From: Lachnospiraceae bacterium
Lineage (GTDB): Bacteria > Bacillota_A > Clostridia > Lachnospirales > Lachnospiraceae
DNA length: 11,645 bases
Direction: 5' to 3'
Assembly (NCBI GenBank): GCA_017553965.1
Contig: JAFZJK010000125.1
Span: 1-11,645 of the forward strand
Made by a program: the position numbers and the translations under genes. The notes below the pieces were generated by a model. That model was not told the origin of the DNA, did no database searches, and saw only the letters and a program-made list of their open reading frames with translations. This document shows positions 1-6,361 of the stretch, one piece after another; within the stretch, counting starts at the first letter, position 1; each line of letters opens with the position of its first letter.

Positions 1-2
1 CC

Positions 3-905
3 ACCGATAACATGATGATATCCATGCTGAAGCAAAAGGATGCGGGATACTCGGATGATAACGGAAACATATTGATATTTAACGATACCACAAGGGAAAT
101 ATTAAGGACTGTAGCCGAACATGCTGGGTCATATGCCTTCTCGACTTTTAAGATATCCAGTTATCCCGGTAATTTCTTAAATGCAGGTCAGTGTCTTTTT
201 GCCATTGATTCCACCGCGGGTGCGTCATGGATGGGTTCGGATGCTCCTCTTTCCGATATCAGTGAGGATAAGATAGTGGACTTTGAGACTGTGGTTAAAC
301 CGATACCCCAGTTTGATACCAGTAATCCTAAGATGATATCCCAGGGGCCTTCGATATGTATATTCAATAAACAGGATCCGCAGGTGGTACTTGCTTCATG
401 GCTGTTCGCACAGTTCCTGCTCACAAACGAGACCCAGATAGCATATGCCCAGACGGAAGGATATATACCTGTAACCACCAAGGCGGGTGAGTCTGTCGAA
501 TACAGGGAGTATCTTGCAGGCTGCGGTAAGGATAACGATCTGTACTATGATGTAAAGATAAAGGCTGCCGAGATGCTTATGGAAAATACGGAAAACACCT
601 TTGTCACACCCGTGTTTAACGGTTCTGCGTCTTTAAGAGATGCGGCCGGGCAGATGATAGAGAATACAGCCAAAGCGGTGAGAAGAAAACAGACGGTTGA
701 TGATAAGTTCTTAGATTCGCTGTTTGATGATATGGTATCCTTATATCACCTTGACCAGATAAGTACGGTAGGCACCGCGAACAGGGACCTGGGACCGCTG
801 CCGGGACCGGCTGTGGCACTGATAGTGGTACTGATCGTTGCCTGGATACTGATAATCGGCATAAATATAAAAGATTTCATATTGAGGAAAAAGGCTCAGA
901 ATTGA
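3..905 (+). CDS. Extracellular solute-binding protein (ABC sugar-transporter type), C-terminal part, membrane-anchored
   Basis: The reading frame is open to the left edge, so the true start lies outside the window; 300 residues are visible. The segment around GPSICIFNK, the helix WLFAQFLLTNETQIAYAQTEGYIPV-like stretch at about positions 390-475, and the later VFNGSASLRDAAGQMI segment match the C-terminal lobe of family 1 (UgpB/MalE-like) solute-binding proteins, which capture sugars outside the cell for an ABC importer. This is family-level recognition by eye. The last 30 or so residues are unusual for the family: a GPLPGP hinge, then a hydrophobic helix (about 810-869) and the basic tail KDFILRKKAQN. 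That predicts a C-terminal membrane anchor with the binding domain outside. No permease genes follow, so partners, if linked, must lie upstream. I see no convincing terminator between its stop and the next gene. The ligand cannot be told from this part. Confidence 0.75.
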   Translation, partial: TDNMMISMLKQKDAGYSDDNGNILIFNDTTREILRTVAEHAGSYAFSTFKISSYPGNFLNAGQCLFAIDSTAGASWMGSDAPLSDISEDKIVDFETVVKPIPQFDTSNPKMISQGPSICIFNKQDPQVVLASWLFAQFLLTNETQIAYAQTEGYIPVTTKAGESVEYREYLAGCGKDNDLYYDVKIKAAEMLMENTENTFVTPVFNGSASLRDAAGQMIENTAKAVRRKQTVDDKFLDSLFDDMVSLYHLDQISTVGTANRDLGPLPGPAVALIVVLIVAWILIIGINIKDFILRKKAQN

Positions 906-978
906 TATAAAAATGTATAAAAAAACAGGTTTTTGGACAGGCTTTTTTATATAAAATATTGATTTTATTTATAAGGTA

Positions 979-1006
979 TTGTAATTTTTTAAAATGTGGA
1001 TATAAT
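979..1006 (+). promoter_or_regulatory. Sigma-A type promoter of the OB-fold-like lipoprotein gene
   Basis: A -35 like TTGTAA at 979-984 is followed after 16 bases by a perfect TATAAT at 1001-1006, predicting transcription start near 1013 and a leader of about 40 bases. The region 940-1000 is very AT-rich and contains a weak 7-bp AT inverted repeat (ATAAAAT at 951-957 with ATTTTAT at 962-968), which may only reflect composition. Confidence 0.65.
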
Positions 1007-1051
1007 GGTTTTTGTTTAAAGCAAATTTCTTTCACAGAGAGGATGAAGAAG

Positions 1052-1843
1052 ATGAAAAGAATATTAGTTTTACTTATGGCACTTGTAATGGTTATGTCAT
1101 TGGCAGCTTGCGGCAAGAAGGATGACGACAAGAACGATAACAAGAACAATAATGAGACCACTCCCGTAGCAGAGGACAAGAATGATTTTGCTAAGTCTGA
1201 AGGCGTAATGACCTATCAGCAGTATGCAGATGCAGCAGTAGATACAGCTGTTACCGTAGAGACCTTCGTACAGGACAAGCAGTCATGGTGGGATAACAAG
1301 GCTACCGTTTATACACAGGATAATGAAGGTGCTTACTTCATTTATGAGATGCAGTGTTCAGAGGAAGATTACGCTAAGCTTGTTAAGGGCCAGAAGATCA
1401 GAGTTAAAGGTTTTAAGGCTGATTTCCAGGGCGAGCAGGAAATAGCAGATGCTACATTTGAGATCCTTGACGGTAATTACATTGCTCCCGCAATGGATAT
1501 CACAAACTATCTTGGAACAGACGAACTTGTTAAGTATCAGAACAGATACGTTGAGTTCAAGGGCATGACAGTTGCTCCCAGCACAGATGCTGACGGCAAC
1601 GAGGTTGCTTTCCTTTACAAGTGGAACGGATCCGGCCAGGACGGAGATGACCTTTACTTCAACGTAGAGCTTAACGGAAAGACATATTCATTTACAGTAG
1701 AGTCATATCTTTGCGGCAAGGATACCGAAGTTTACAAGGCTGTAAAAGAGCTTAAGGTTGGCGATAAGATCGATCTTACAGGATACCTTTACTGGTATGA
1801 TACAGTAAATCCCCATATCACTTCAGTAGCAACAGCTAAATAA
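1052..1843 (+). CDS. Secreted lipoprotein with two OB-fold-like halves, function unknown
   Basis: A 263-residue protein. I chose ATG 1052 because AGAGAGG at 1036-1042 lies 9 bases upstream; ATG 1043, in the same frame, abuts that ribosome binding site, and starts further upstream fall inside the promoter. Residues 1-19 are a signal peptide with lipobox Leu17-Ala-Ala-Cys20, so the mature protein should be lipid-anchored on the outer face of the membrane. A Lys/Asp/Asn-rich linker covers about 21-45. The rest divides into two beta-rich halves (about 55-150 and 155-263), each ending in a Gly-(Asp/Gln)-Lys-Ile-hydrophobic-Gly turn (GQKIRVKGF, GDKIDLTGY), as expected for OB-fold-like domains. No catalytic motif is visible. 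It has its own promoter and terminator and looks monocistronic. The OB-fold reading is inference; the lipoprotein call is firm. Confidence 0.85.
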   Translation: MKRILVLLMALVMVMSLAACGKKDDDKNDNKNNNETTPVAEDKNDFAKSEGVMTYQQYADAAVDTAVTVETFVQDKQSWWDNKATVYTQDNEGAYFIYEMQCSEEDYAKLVKGQKIRVKGFKADFQGEQEIADATFEILDGNYIAPAMDITNYLGTDELVKYQNRYVEFKGMTVAPSTDADGNEVAFLYKWNGSGQDGDDLYFNVELNGKTYSFTVESYLCGKDTEVYKAVKELKVGDKIDLTGYLYWYDTVNPHITSVATAK

Positions 1844-1869
1844 TTTAAAAAGTGATCATAACATGATCT

Positions 1870-1901
1870 AAAAGGCGATCCTAAGCACGGGTCGCTTTTT
1901 T
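1870..1901 (+). terminator. Rho-independent terminator after the OB-fold-like lipoprotein gene
   Basis: Arms at 1870-1881 and 1889-1900 pair over 12 positions with two G-U wobbles around a 7-base loop (TAAGCAC), and the right arm runs into a T tract. A smaller perfect hairpin, GATCAT-AAC-ATGATC at 1854-1868, lies between the stop codon and the terminator and may add 3' protection. Confidence 0.85.
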
Positions 1902-1914
1902 ATTTTAAAAGTTA

Positions 1915-1943
1915 TTGCATAAGATATGGAAATAGGGTAAAAT
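1915..1943 (+). promoter_or_regulatory. Sigma-A type promoter of the esterase (and probably ftsK)
   Basis: TTGCAT at 1915-1920, a 17-base spacer and TAAAAT at 1938-1943 give a good vegetative promoter just after the preceding terminator. The start of transcription would be near 1950. No terminator is seen between the esterase and ftsK, so this promoter may drive both. Confidence 0.6.
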
Positions 1944-1984
1944 TAACAGTGTATGTTTAAATAATGATTGGGGGTTTATTTAAT

Positions 1985-3004
1985 ATGAAAACTTTTAGAG
2001 TCGATCTTTGGAAAGAATCGGAATACACATATGAGGCAGCATATGGTTTCATGCCTAATATAAGAGCCTTTTTACATGAAGAGGATGATACGGTAAGACG
2101 CTGCATGATCGTGGCACCGGGCGGCGGCTACTGCATGTGTGCACCTCACGAGGGTGAGCTTGTAGCCATGGATTTTTATAAGAGGGGCTTCAATGTATTC
2201 GTAATAACATATACTACCGACATCACCATGTCGATACCGTTAAAGAAACAGCCTGCAAACGATCTTGCAAGGACTATAAGGCTGGTAAGAAAAAATGCGG
2301 AAGAGTATAAGATCTCACCCGATAAGCTTGCTATATGCGGTTTCTCGGCAGCGGGTCATCTTTGTGCTACGGTAGCGACACACTATGACGATCTTCCGGA
2401 TATCGATCCCGCTTATGCGGATATCTCATGCAGACCCGATGCGGTAATACTCGGATATCCCGTTATAACCGCAGGTGAGTATACTCACGGTTCATCCATA
2501 GAGTCCCTACTCGGAAGAGAGCCGGAAAAAGAGGAACTTGATTATTTTTCGGCAGAGAAAAATGTTACCGAAAATACACCTCCCTGCTTTATCTGGCAGA
2601 CTCTTAAGGACAGCCTTGTTCCGGTTGAGAACAGTTATCTGTTTGCAAATGCCTTGAGAGCTAAAAAGGTAGACTATGCACAGTATGTATTCCCGTTCGG
2701 AGATCACGGTCTTTCCGTAGCAAGCCCCGAGCAGTTCTTCGGCTGGAAGGGCGGAGAGTACTCCATGGAACAGTTAAACAAGGTTTTGGAGCACGTTAAG
2801 GCCAATACACTTATAAAGGTTTCGGAGCGCCGCAGAAATGAGCTTATGGAACAGTTCTTCGGAGAGAAGAAGGCTCCGGAGCCTCCAAAGTCTGAGGACG
2901 GCGATGACAGGTTTAAAGGTTTTCCCAAGCCCGGTGAAAATCCTTTTGCGGATGTTAGTATGTGGCCTGAGCTTGCTTATATATGGATGTCAAGGATAAT
3001 CTAA
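1985..3004 (+). CDS. Alpha/beta hydrolase, acetyl-xylan/feruloyl esterase type
   Basis: A 339-residue enzyme with no signal peptide, so cytoplasmic. I start it at ATG 1985, which has a G-run (1970-1974) 10 bases upstream; in-frame ATG 1964 has no ribosome binding site. The alpha/beta-hydrolase layout is clear: an oxyanion-hole segment APGGGY (44-49), nucleophile elbow GFSAAGH with Ser121, acid Asp209 in KDSLVP, and His241 in GDHGL. This is the pattern of Aes/BD-FAE-like esterases that remove acetyl or feruloyl groups from plant polysaccharide fragments; the substrate here is inferred. Two oddities: the elbow has Ala where most relatives have Gly (GxSxG), and after His241 a charged stretch of roughly 65 residues (about 262-325) precedes a final Trp-containing helix (MWPELAYIWM). 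The gene ends 22 bases before ftsK with no terminator, suggesting co-transcription. Confidence 0.88.
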   Translation: MKTFRVDLWKESEYTYEAAYGFMPNIRAFLHEEDDTVRRCMIVAPGGGYCMCAPHEGELVAMDFYKRGFNVFVITYTTDITMSIPLKKQPANDLARTIRLVRKNAEEYKISPDKLAICGFSAAGHLCATVATHYDDLPDIDPAYADISCRPDAVILGYPVITAGEYTHGSSIESLLGREPEKEELDYFSAEKNVTENTPPCFIWQTLKDSLVPVENSYLFANALRAKKVDYAQYVFPFGDHGLSVASPEQFFGWKGGEYSMEQLNKVLEHVKANTLIKVSERRRNELMEQFFGEKKAPEPPKSEDGDDRFKGFPKPGENPFADVSMWPELAYIWMSRII

Positions 3005-3026
3005 GAAAAGGAGCATTAACAGTTTA

Positions 3027-6000
3027 ATGTCTGATAACGTTAACAAATCATCCGGCAAAGGAAACAGAAATAAGACGGCTAAACCCGCTCAAACTGCTTC
3101 AAAAAGCCGTGCACAGTCTGGAAGCAGTGCTAAAAAGACCGGTAATACTGCCGCAAAAAAGCCCCCGTTACAGTCAGTGAACATGAACGGGAGAAGAAAT
3201 GCCGGCAGCAGAAGCCGTGCGGTGGCACCTGTAACCGAGCTGGAAGAAAAAGGATACATTTCGAGAAAGAAACCGGATGCGGTACGTGACAGAAACGCAG
3301 AAGCCAAAAAAGACGATATTATCATAATCGTTGTTACCCTTGCATGTATACTTATGGTATTAAGCTATGTGGGTATCTGCGGTATAGTCGGAACGGGTAT
3401 CAATGCCCTGGTATTCGGCCTGTTCGGAAGACTCGGATATATCCTGCCGTTTATAATCCTGGTACTTACGCTTTTCATTATTGCCAACAAGGATAACGGA
3501 GTAAGCCCTGTAGGTATAATATACGCAGTGCTTCTGGCCGCTGTGCTCGGAGCTCTGATACAGCTTGCTGTGGGCGGTTTCAATGAAGAGATCGGGTTGT
3601 TTGATTATTTCAGCAATTCAAGTCTTAACTATGAAGGAGAGCAGGCAACCTACGGCGGACTTTTTGGCGGAATGCTGGTTAAGCTTCTGTGTCCTTTAGT
3701 GGGAAAGGTTGCTACGGTCCTGATACTTATAGCACTTTTACTCATACTGTTCGTACTCATGACGGGAAAGCCTTTTGTTATGGCCGTATTTAAAAAGATC
3801 AGCCGCAGGATTGAGGATTTCCGTAAGCGCAGAGCCATTGAAAAAGATGAGCAGGATTTCTATGAGGATGACGAGGAAGAACCTGTAGTAAAGAGTCATG
3901 ATACCGGCGTAAGATACGGGGTAAGACGTCTCCCCAGACAGCGCATGGGTACCATGAATGTGGAGTTTGGTAAGAAAAAGGGCAAGGAAGAGAAGGATAA
4001 TAAGGAAAAGAAAGAGGCCGCAAAACCCGTTTACGAGGAAAGAGTCGAGAATAAGAAGATTAAGGGTTCGGACAGTCTTTATATACCCGGAGTCGGTAAT
4101 GTAAGGCTTGGTAAGGATGCTTCCGATGATGTCAGAGAAGAGGACTATACCGAGGCTGATTTTGCCGGAGTGGACGATAACGGTGATGACGAGCTTGTCG
4201 AGTACAAGAGAGAGACCACCAGAAAACGCGATCCTTTTGAGGATGGCGGAAAAGTTACTTCGATCGGTATGAAAAAGCTTCATTCCGGAAGTACGGCTGC
4301 TTTTGAAGAAGGAGAATCAAAGATAGTCGATCTTTTCAGTCCCAAGATAGCAGATCCCGAAACCTTTGATGATGATTTCAGAGTGGATCTGTTCGGGGAT
4401 GAAGATTTTGAGGATGAAAAACCTGCGGAAACCAAAGTGTCCGACAGGATCACTCTTGTTAAACCGCCTATATCCAGAACAGAAAACAATCGTCCCGGCA
4501 TAGACAGAAAAACTGCCGAGAGTGTGGATGAAGTTATACGTGAGTATGAAAAGAATAATGTAAGCGACGGTCCTAAGAATCCTGAGCCGGTAAGGGAAGA
4601 AAAGCCCGAACCTGTAAAGGAAGAGACAGCTGCACCGAGCGAAAACCTTAAGGATAAGATCGTCCCGGTAGCAGGAGCGGCTGTGTTTACGGATATGACA
4701 AAGGAGCCCGAACCTCCGAAGCTTCCCGAGTACAAGTTCCCTCCCATACGTCTGCTTAATAAGAGCAAGTCGCACCAGGACAAAGGCTCTGACAGGAAAA
4801 AAGAGCTTGAGAATACCATACAGAAACTGCAGAGCACATTTGAGAGTTTCGGCGTAGGTGTAAGGGTAACGGATGCGAGCGTAGGCCCCACCGTTACAAG
4901 ATATGAGCTTCTTCCCGACCAGGGCGTAAAGGTTAAGACCATTACCGCATTAAGCGACGATATAAAGCTCGCTTTAGCGGCTCCCGAGATCAGAATAGAA
5001 GCACCTATCCCCGGAAAGGCGGCTGTAGGTATCGAAGTACCCAATAAGGAAAGTGCAGCGGTACTGTTCGGAGACCTGCTTGATTCGGATGAGTTCAGAA
5101 ACTCTAAGACCAATCTTGCGTTTGTTGTAGGTAAGGATATCGGCGGTAAGTCCATCATATCGGATATCGGCGATATGCCTCATGCCCTGATAGCCGGTGC
5201 TACAGGTTCCGGTAAATCGGTATGTATAAATGCCCTTATCATGAGTATCCTGTATAAGGCTAAGCCTACCGATGTAAAAATGATAATGATAGACCCCAAG
5301 CGTGTCGAACTGGTCGGTTACAACGGTATACCGCATCTTATAGTCCCGGTAGTTACGGATGTTAAAAAGGCTGCGGGAGCACTTGCATGGGCAGTAGCCG
5401 AGATGGATGACCGATATAAGCGATTTGCTGATGCGGGAGTAAGAGATCTAGCGGCTTACAATAACCATATGGTTGAAAAGTGGATGGAGGAAAGCAACGA
5501 GGGCGAGTGTCCCGATAAGCTGCCTCAGATAGTTATCATCGTAGACGAGCTTAACGACCTTATGATGACCGCAAATTCCAAGGATATCGAATCCGATATA
5601 GCACGTCTGACACAGCTGGCCCGTGCCTGTGGAATACATGTCATACTTGCTACGCAGCGTCCCAGCGTAAACGTTATTACAGGTACGATCAAGGCTAATA
5701 TCCCTACCAGAATAGCATTCTCGGTATCGTCCATAGTGGACTCGCGTACCATCCTCGATCAGGCAGGCGCGGAGAAGCTCTTAGGTAAAGGAGATATGCT
5801 TTACTATCCCAGAGGATATGCTAAGCCCGTACGTCTGCAGGGCGTATATGTTTCCGATAAAGAAGTTAATGATGTTGTGGACTTCATTAAGAAGCAGTAT
5901 AAAGAGATGAAGTACAATGACATAGTAAGCAAGCACATCGATGAAAAGTCGGCAGGAAAGACCCAGACCAAGGATGACGGAGGACAGCAGGAACAGGATG

Positions 6001-6221
6001 CGAATGACGAGTTCTTCGAGGATGCAGGCAGACTTATAATAAAGAAGCAGAAGGCATCGGTCGGTATGCTCCAGCGTGAATTCAGAATAGGCTTTAACCG
6101 TGCGGCCAGGATCATGGACAATCTGGCCGAGGACGGAGTGGTAGGACCCGAGGAGGGTACTAAGCCCAGAAAGATCCTGATGACTCTTGAAGAGTTTGAG
6201 AATTACCTGCAGAACAGATAA
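3027..6221 (+). CDS. ftsK: FtsK/SpoIIIE-family DNA translocase
   Basis: A 1064-residue membrane-anchored, septum-located ATPase that pumps double-stranded DNA during division or sporulation. Residues 1-95 are basic and low-complexity. Four hydrophobic segments follow (about 97-121, 132-153, 160-183, 226-246), as in the FtsK 4TM domain. A charged, mostly acidic linker of about 345 residues leads to the alpha domain (from about 590), the RecA-like beta domain with Walker A GATGSGKS (Lys730) and Walker B VIIVDELND (Asp840-Glu841), the ATQRPS motif (875-880), and a winged-helix gamma domain (about 999-1060) that reads DNA polarity signals. SpoIIIE of Bacillus subtilis is about 790 residues, and the extra length here is mostly linker. 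The Walker B tail reads DELND where DELAD is usual. AAAAGGAG at 3006-3013 serves as ribosome binding site, with a rather long 13-base spacer. Whether it acts in division, spore formation or both cannot be told from the sequence. Confidence 0.96.
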   Translation: MSDNVNKSSGKGNRNKTAKPAQTASKSRAQSGSSAKKTGNTAAKKPPLQSVNMNGRRNAGSRSRAVAPVTELEEKGYISRKKPDAVRDRNAEAKKDDIIIIVVTLACILMVLSYVGICGIVGTGINALVFGLFGRLGYILPFIILVLTLFIIANKDNGVSPVGIIYAVLLAAVLGALIQLAVGGFNEEIGLFDYFSNSSLNYEGEQATYGGLFGGMLVKLLCPLVGKVATVLILIALLLILFVLMTGKPFVMAVFKKISRRIEDFRKRRAIEKDEQDFYEDDEEEPVVKSHDTGVRYGVRRLPRQRMGTMNVEFGKKKGKEEKDNKEKKEAAKPVYEERVENKKIKGSDSLYIPGVGNVRLGKDASDDVREEDYTEADFAGVDDNGDDELVEYKRETTRKRDPFEDGGKVTSIGMKKLHSGSTAAFEEGESKIVDLFSPKIADPETFDDDFRVDLFGDEDFEDEKPAETKVSDRITLVKPPISRTENNRPGIDRKTAESVDEVIREYEKNNVSDGPKNPEPVREEKPEPVKEETAAPSENLKDKIVPVAGAAVFTDMTKEPEPPKLPEYKFPPIRLLNKSKSHQDKGSDRKKELENTIQKLQSTFESFGVGVRVTDASVGPTVTRYELLPDQGVKVKTITALSDDIKLALAAPEIRIEAPIPGKAAVGIEVPNKESAAVLFGDLLDSDEFRNSKTNLAFVVGKDIGGKSIISDIGDMPHALIAGATGSGKSVCINALIMSILYKAKPTDVKMIMIDPKRVELVGYNGIPHLIVPVVTDVKKAAGALAWAVAEMDDRYKRFADAGVRDLAAYNNHMVEKWMEESNEGECPDKLPQIVIIVDELNDLMMTANSKDIESDIARLTQLARACGIHVILATQRPSVNVITGTIKANIPTRIAFSVSSIVDSRTILDQAGAEKLLGKGDMLYYPRGYAKPVRLQGVYVSDKEVNDVVDFIKKQYKEMKYNDIVSKHIDEKSAGKTQTKDDGGQQEQDANDEFFEDAGRLIIKKQKASVGMLQREFRIGFNRAARIMDNLAEDGVVGPEEGTKPRKILMTLEEFENYLQNR

Positions 6222-6232
6222 AACATCAAAAA

Positions 6233-6248
6233 TCGAAAATATTTTCGA
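6233..6248. promoter_or_regulatory. Perfect 16-bp palindrome upstream of the recA promoter
   Basis: TCGAAAATATTTTCGA is its own reverse complement. It starts 11 bases after the ftsK stop codon and ends 7 bases before the recA -35 box. It is not followed by a T run and has no loop, so it is a poor terminator. Its inner 14 bases, CGAAA-N4-TTTCG, have the geometry of a Gram-positive LexA box (CGAAC-N4-GTTCG) but lack the key C and G. It may be an auxiliary operator; this is inference. Confidence 0.5.
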
Positions 6249-6255
6249 AAAACTG

Positions 6256-6284
6256 TTGACAAACGAACATTAGTTTGGTATTAT
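6256..6284 (+). promoter_or_regulatory. recA: recA promoter (sigma-A)
   Basis: A perfect TTGACA at 6256-6261, a 17-base spacer and TATTAT at 6279-6284 form the strongest promoter in the window. Transcription should start near 6291, giving a leader of about 70 bases. A LexA-type box fills the spacer. Confidence 0.9.
6264..6277. promoter_or_regulatory. LexA (SOS) box in the recA promoter
   Basis: CGAACATTAGTTTG fits the Gram-positive LexA/DinR pattern CGAAC-N4-GTTCG with one mismatch in the right half. It lies wholly between the -35 and -10 elements, so bound LexA would block RNA polymerase. This is the position expected for an SOS-controlled recA. Confidence 0.85.
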
Positions 6285-6299
6285 GAATTTGTTGATTTT

Positions 6300-6327
6300 A
6301 GTGTGTGTAAAAAAGTGTGTGTAATAA
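6300..6327 (+). repeat. Two tandem 14-base repeats in the recA leader
   Basis: The unit AGTGTGTGTAAAAA at 6300-6313 is followed directly by AGTGTGTGTAATAA at 6314-6327, identical at 13 of 14 positions. The repeats lie in the untranslated leader between the predicted transcription start and the ribosome binding site. Their role is unknown; an unstructured region or protein-binding site is possible. Confidence 0.7.
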
Positions 6328-6334
6328 ACAGAAA

Positions 6335-6361
6335 GGGGAGCCGTATAACGGCATCTGATTT
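6335..6361 (+). promoter_or_regulatory. recA: recA ribosome binding site with a hairpin in the spacer
   Basis: The only Shine-Dalgarno-like sequence, GGGGAG at 6335-6340, is 21 bases from ATG 6362, too far for normal initiation. GCCGT-ATA-ACGGC at 6340-6352 forms a perfect 5-bp stem with a 3-base loop inside this gap. If folded, it would leave the usable Shine-Dalgarno bases about 9 bases from the ATG. An in-frame TGA at 6356-6358 excludes any upstream start. Confidence 0.7.

Noticed and set aside
921..948. Possible terminator after the solute-binding protein gene
   Set aside because: ACAGGTTTTT and ACAGGCTTTTT are direct repeats rather than complementary arms, so no stable GC stem forms.
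959..1051. Upstream in-frame starts of the OB-fold-like lipoprotein
   Set aside because: They fall in or before the promoter and would bury the signal peptide behind an unrelated N-terminal stretch.
3016..3029. TTAACAGTTTAATG before ftsK nearly repeated at 7554-7567 before recX
   Set aside because: One mismatch in 14 AT-rich bases; several such pairs are expected by chance in a window of this size.
4280..5158. Long reverse-strand open frame opposite ftsK
   Set aside because: It is the antisense shadow of a well-conserved gene, is Ser/Leu-rich and has no family resemblance.
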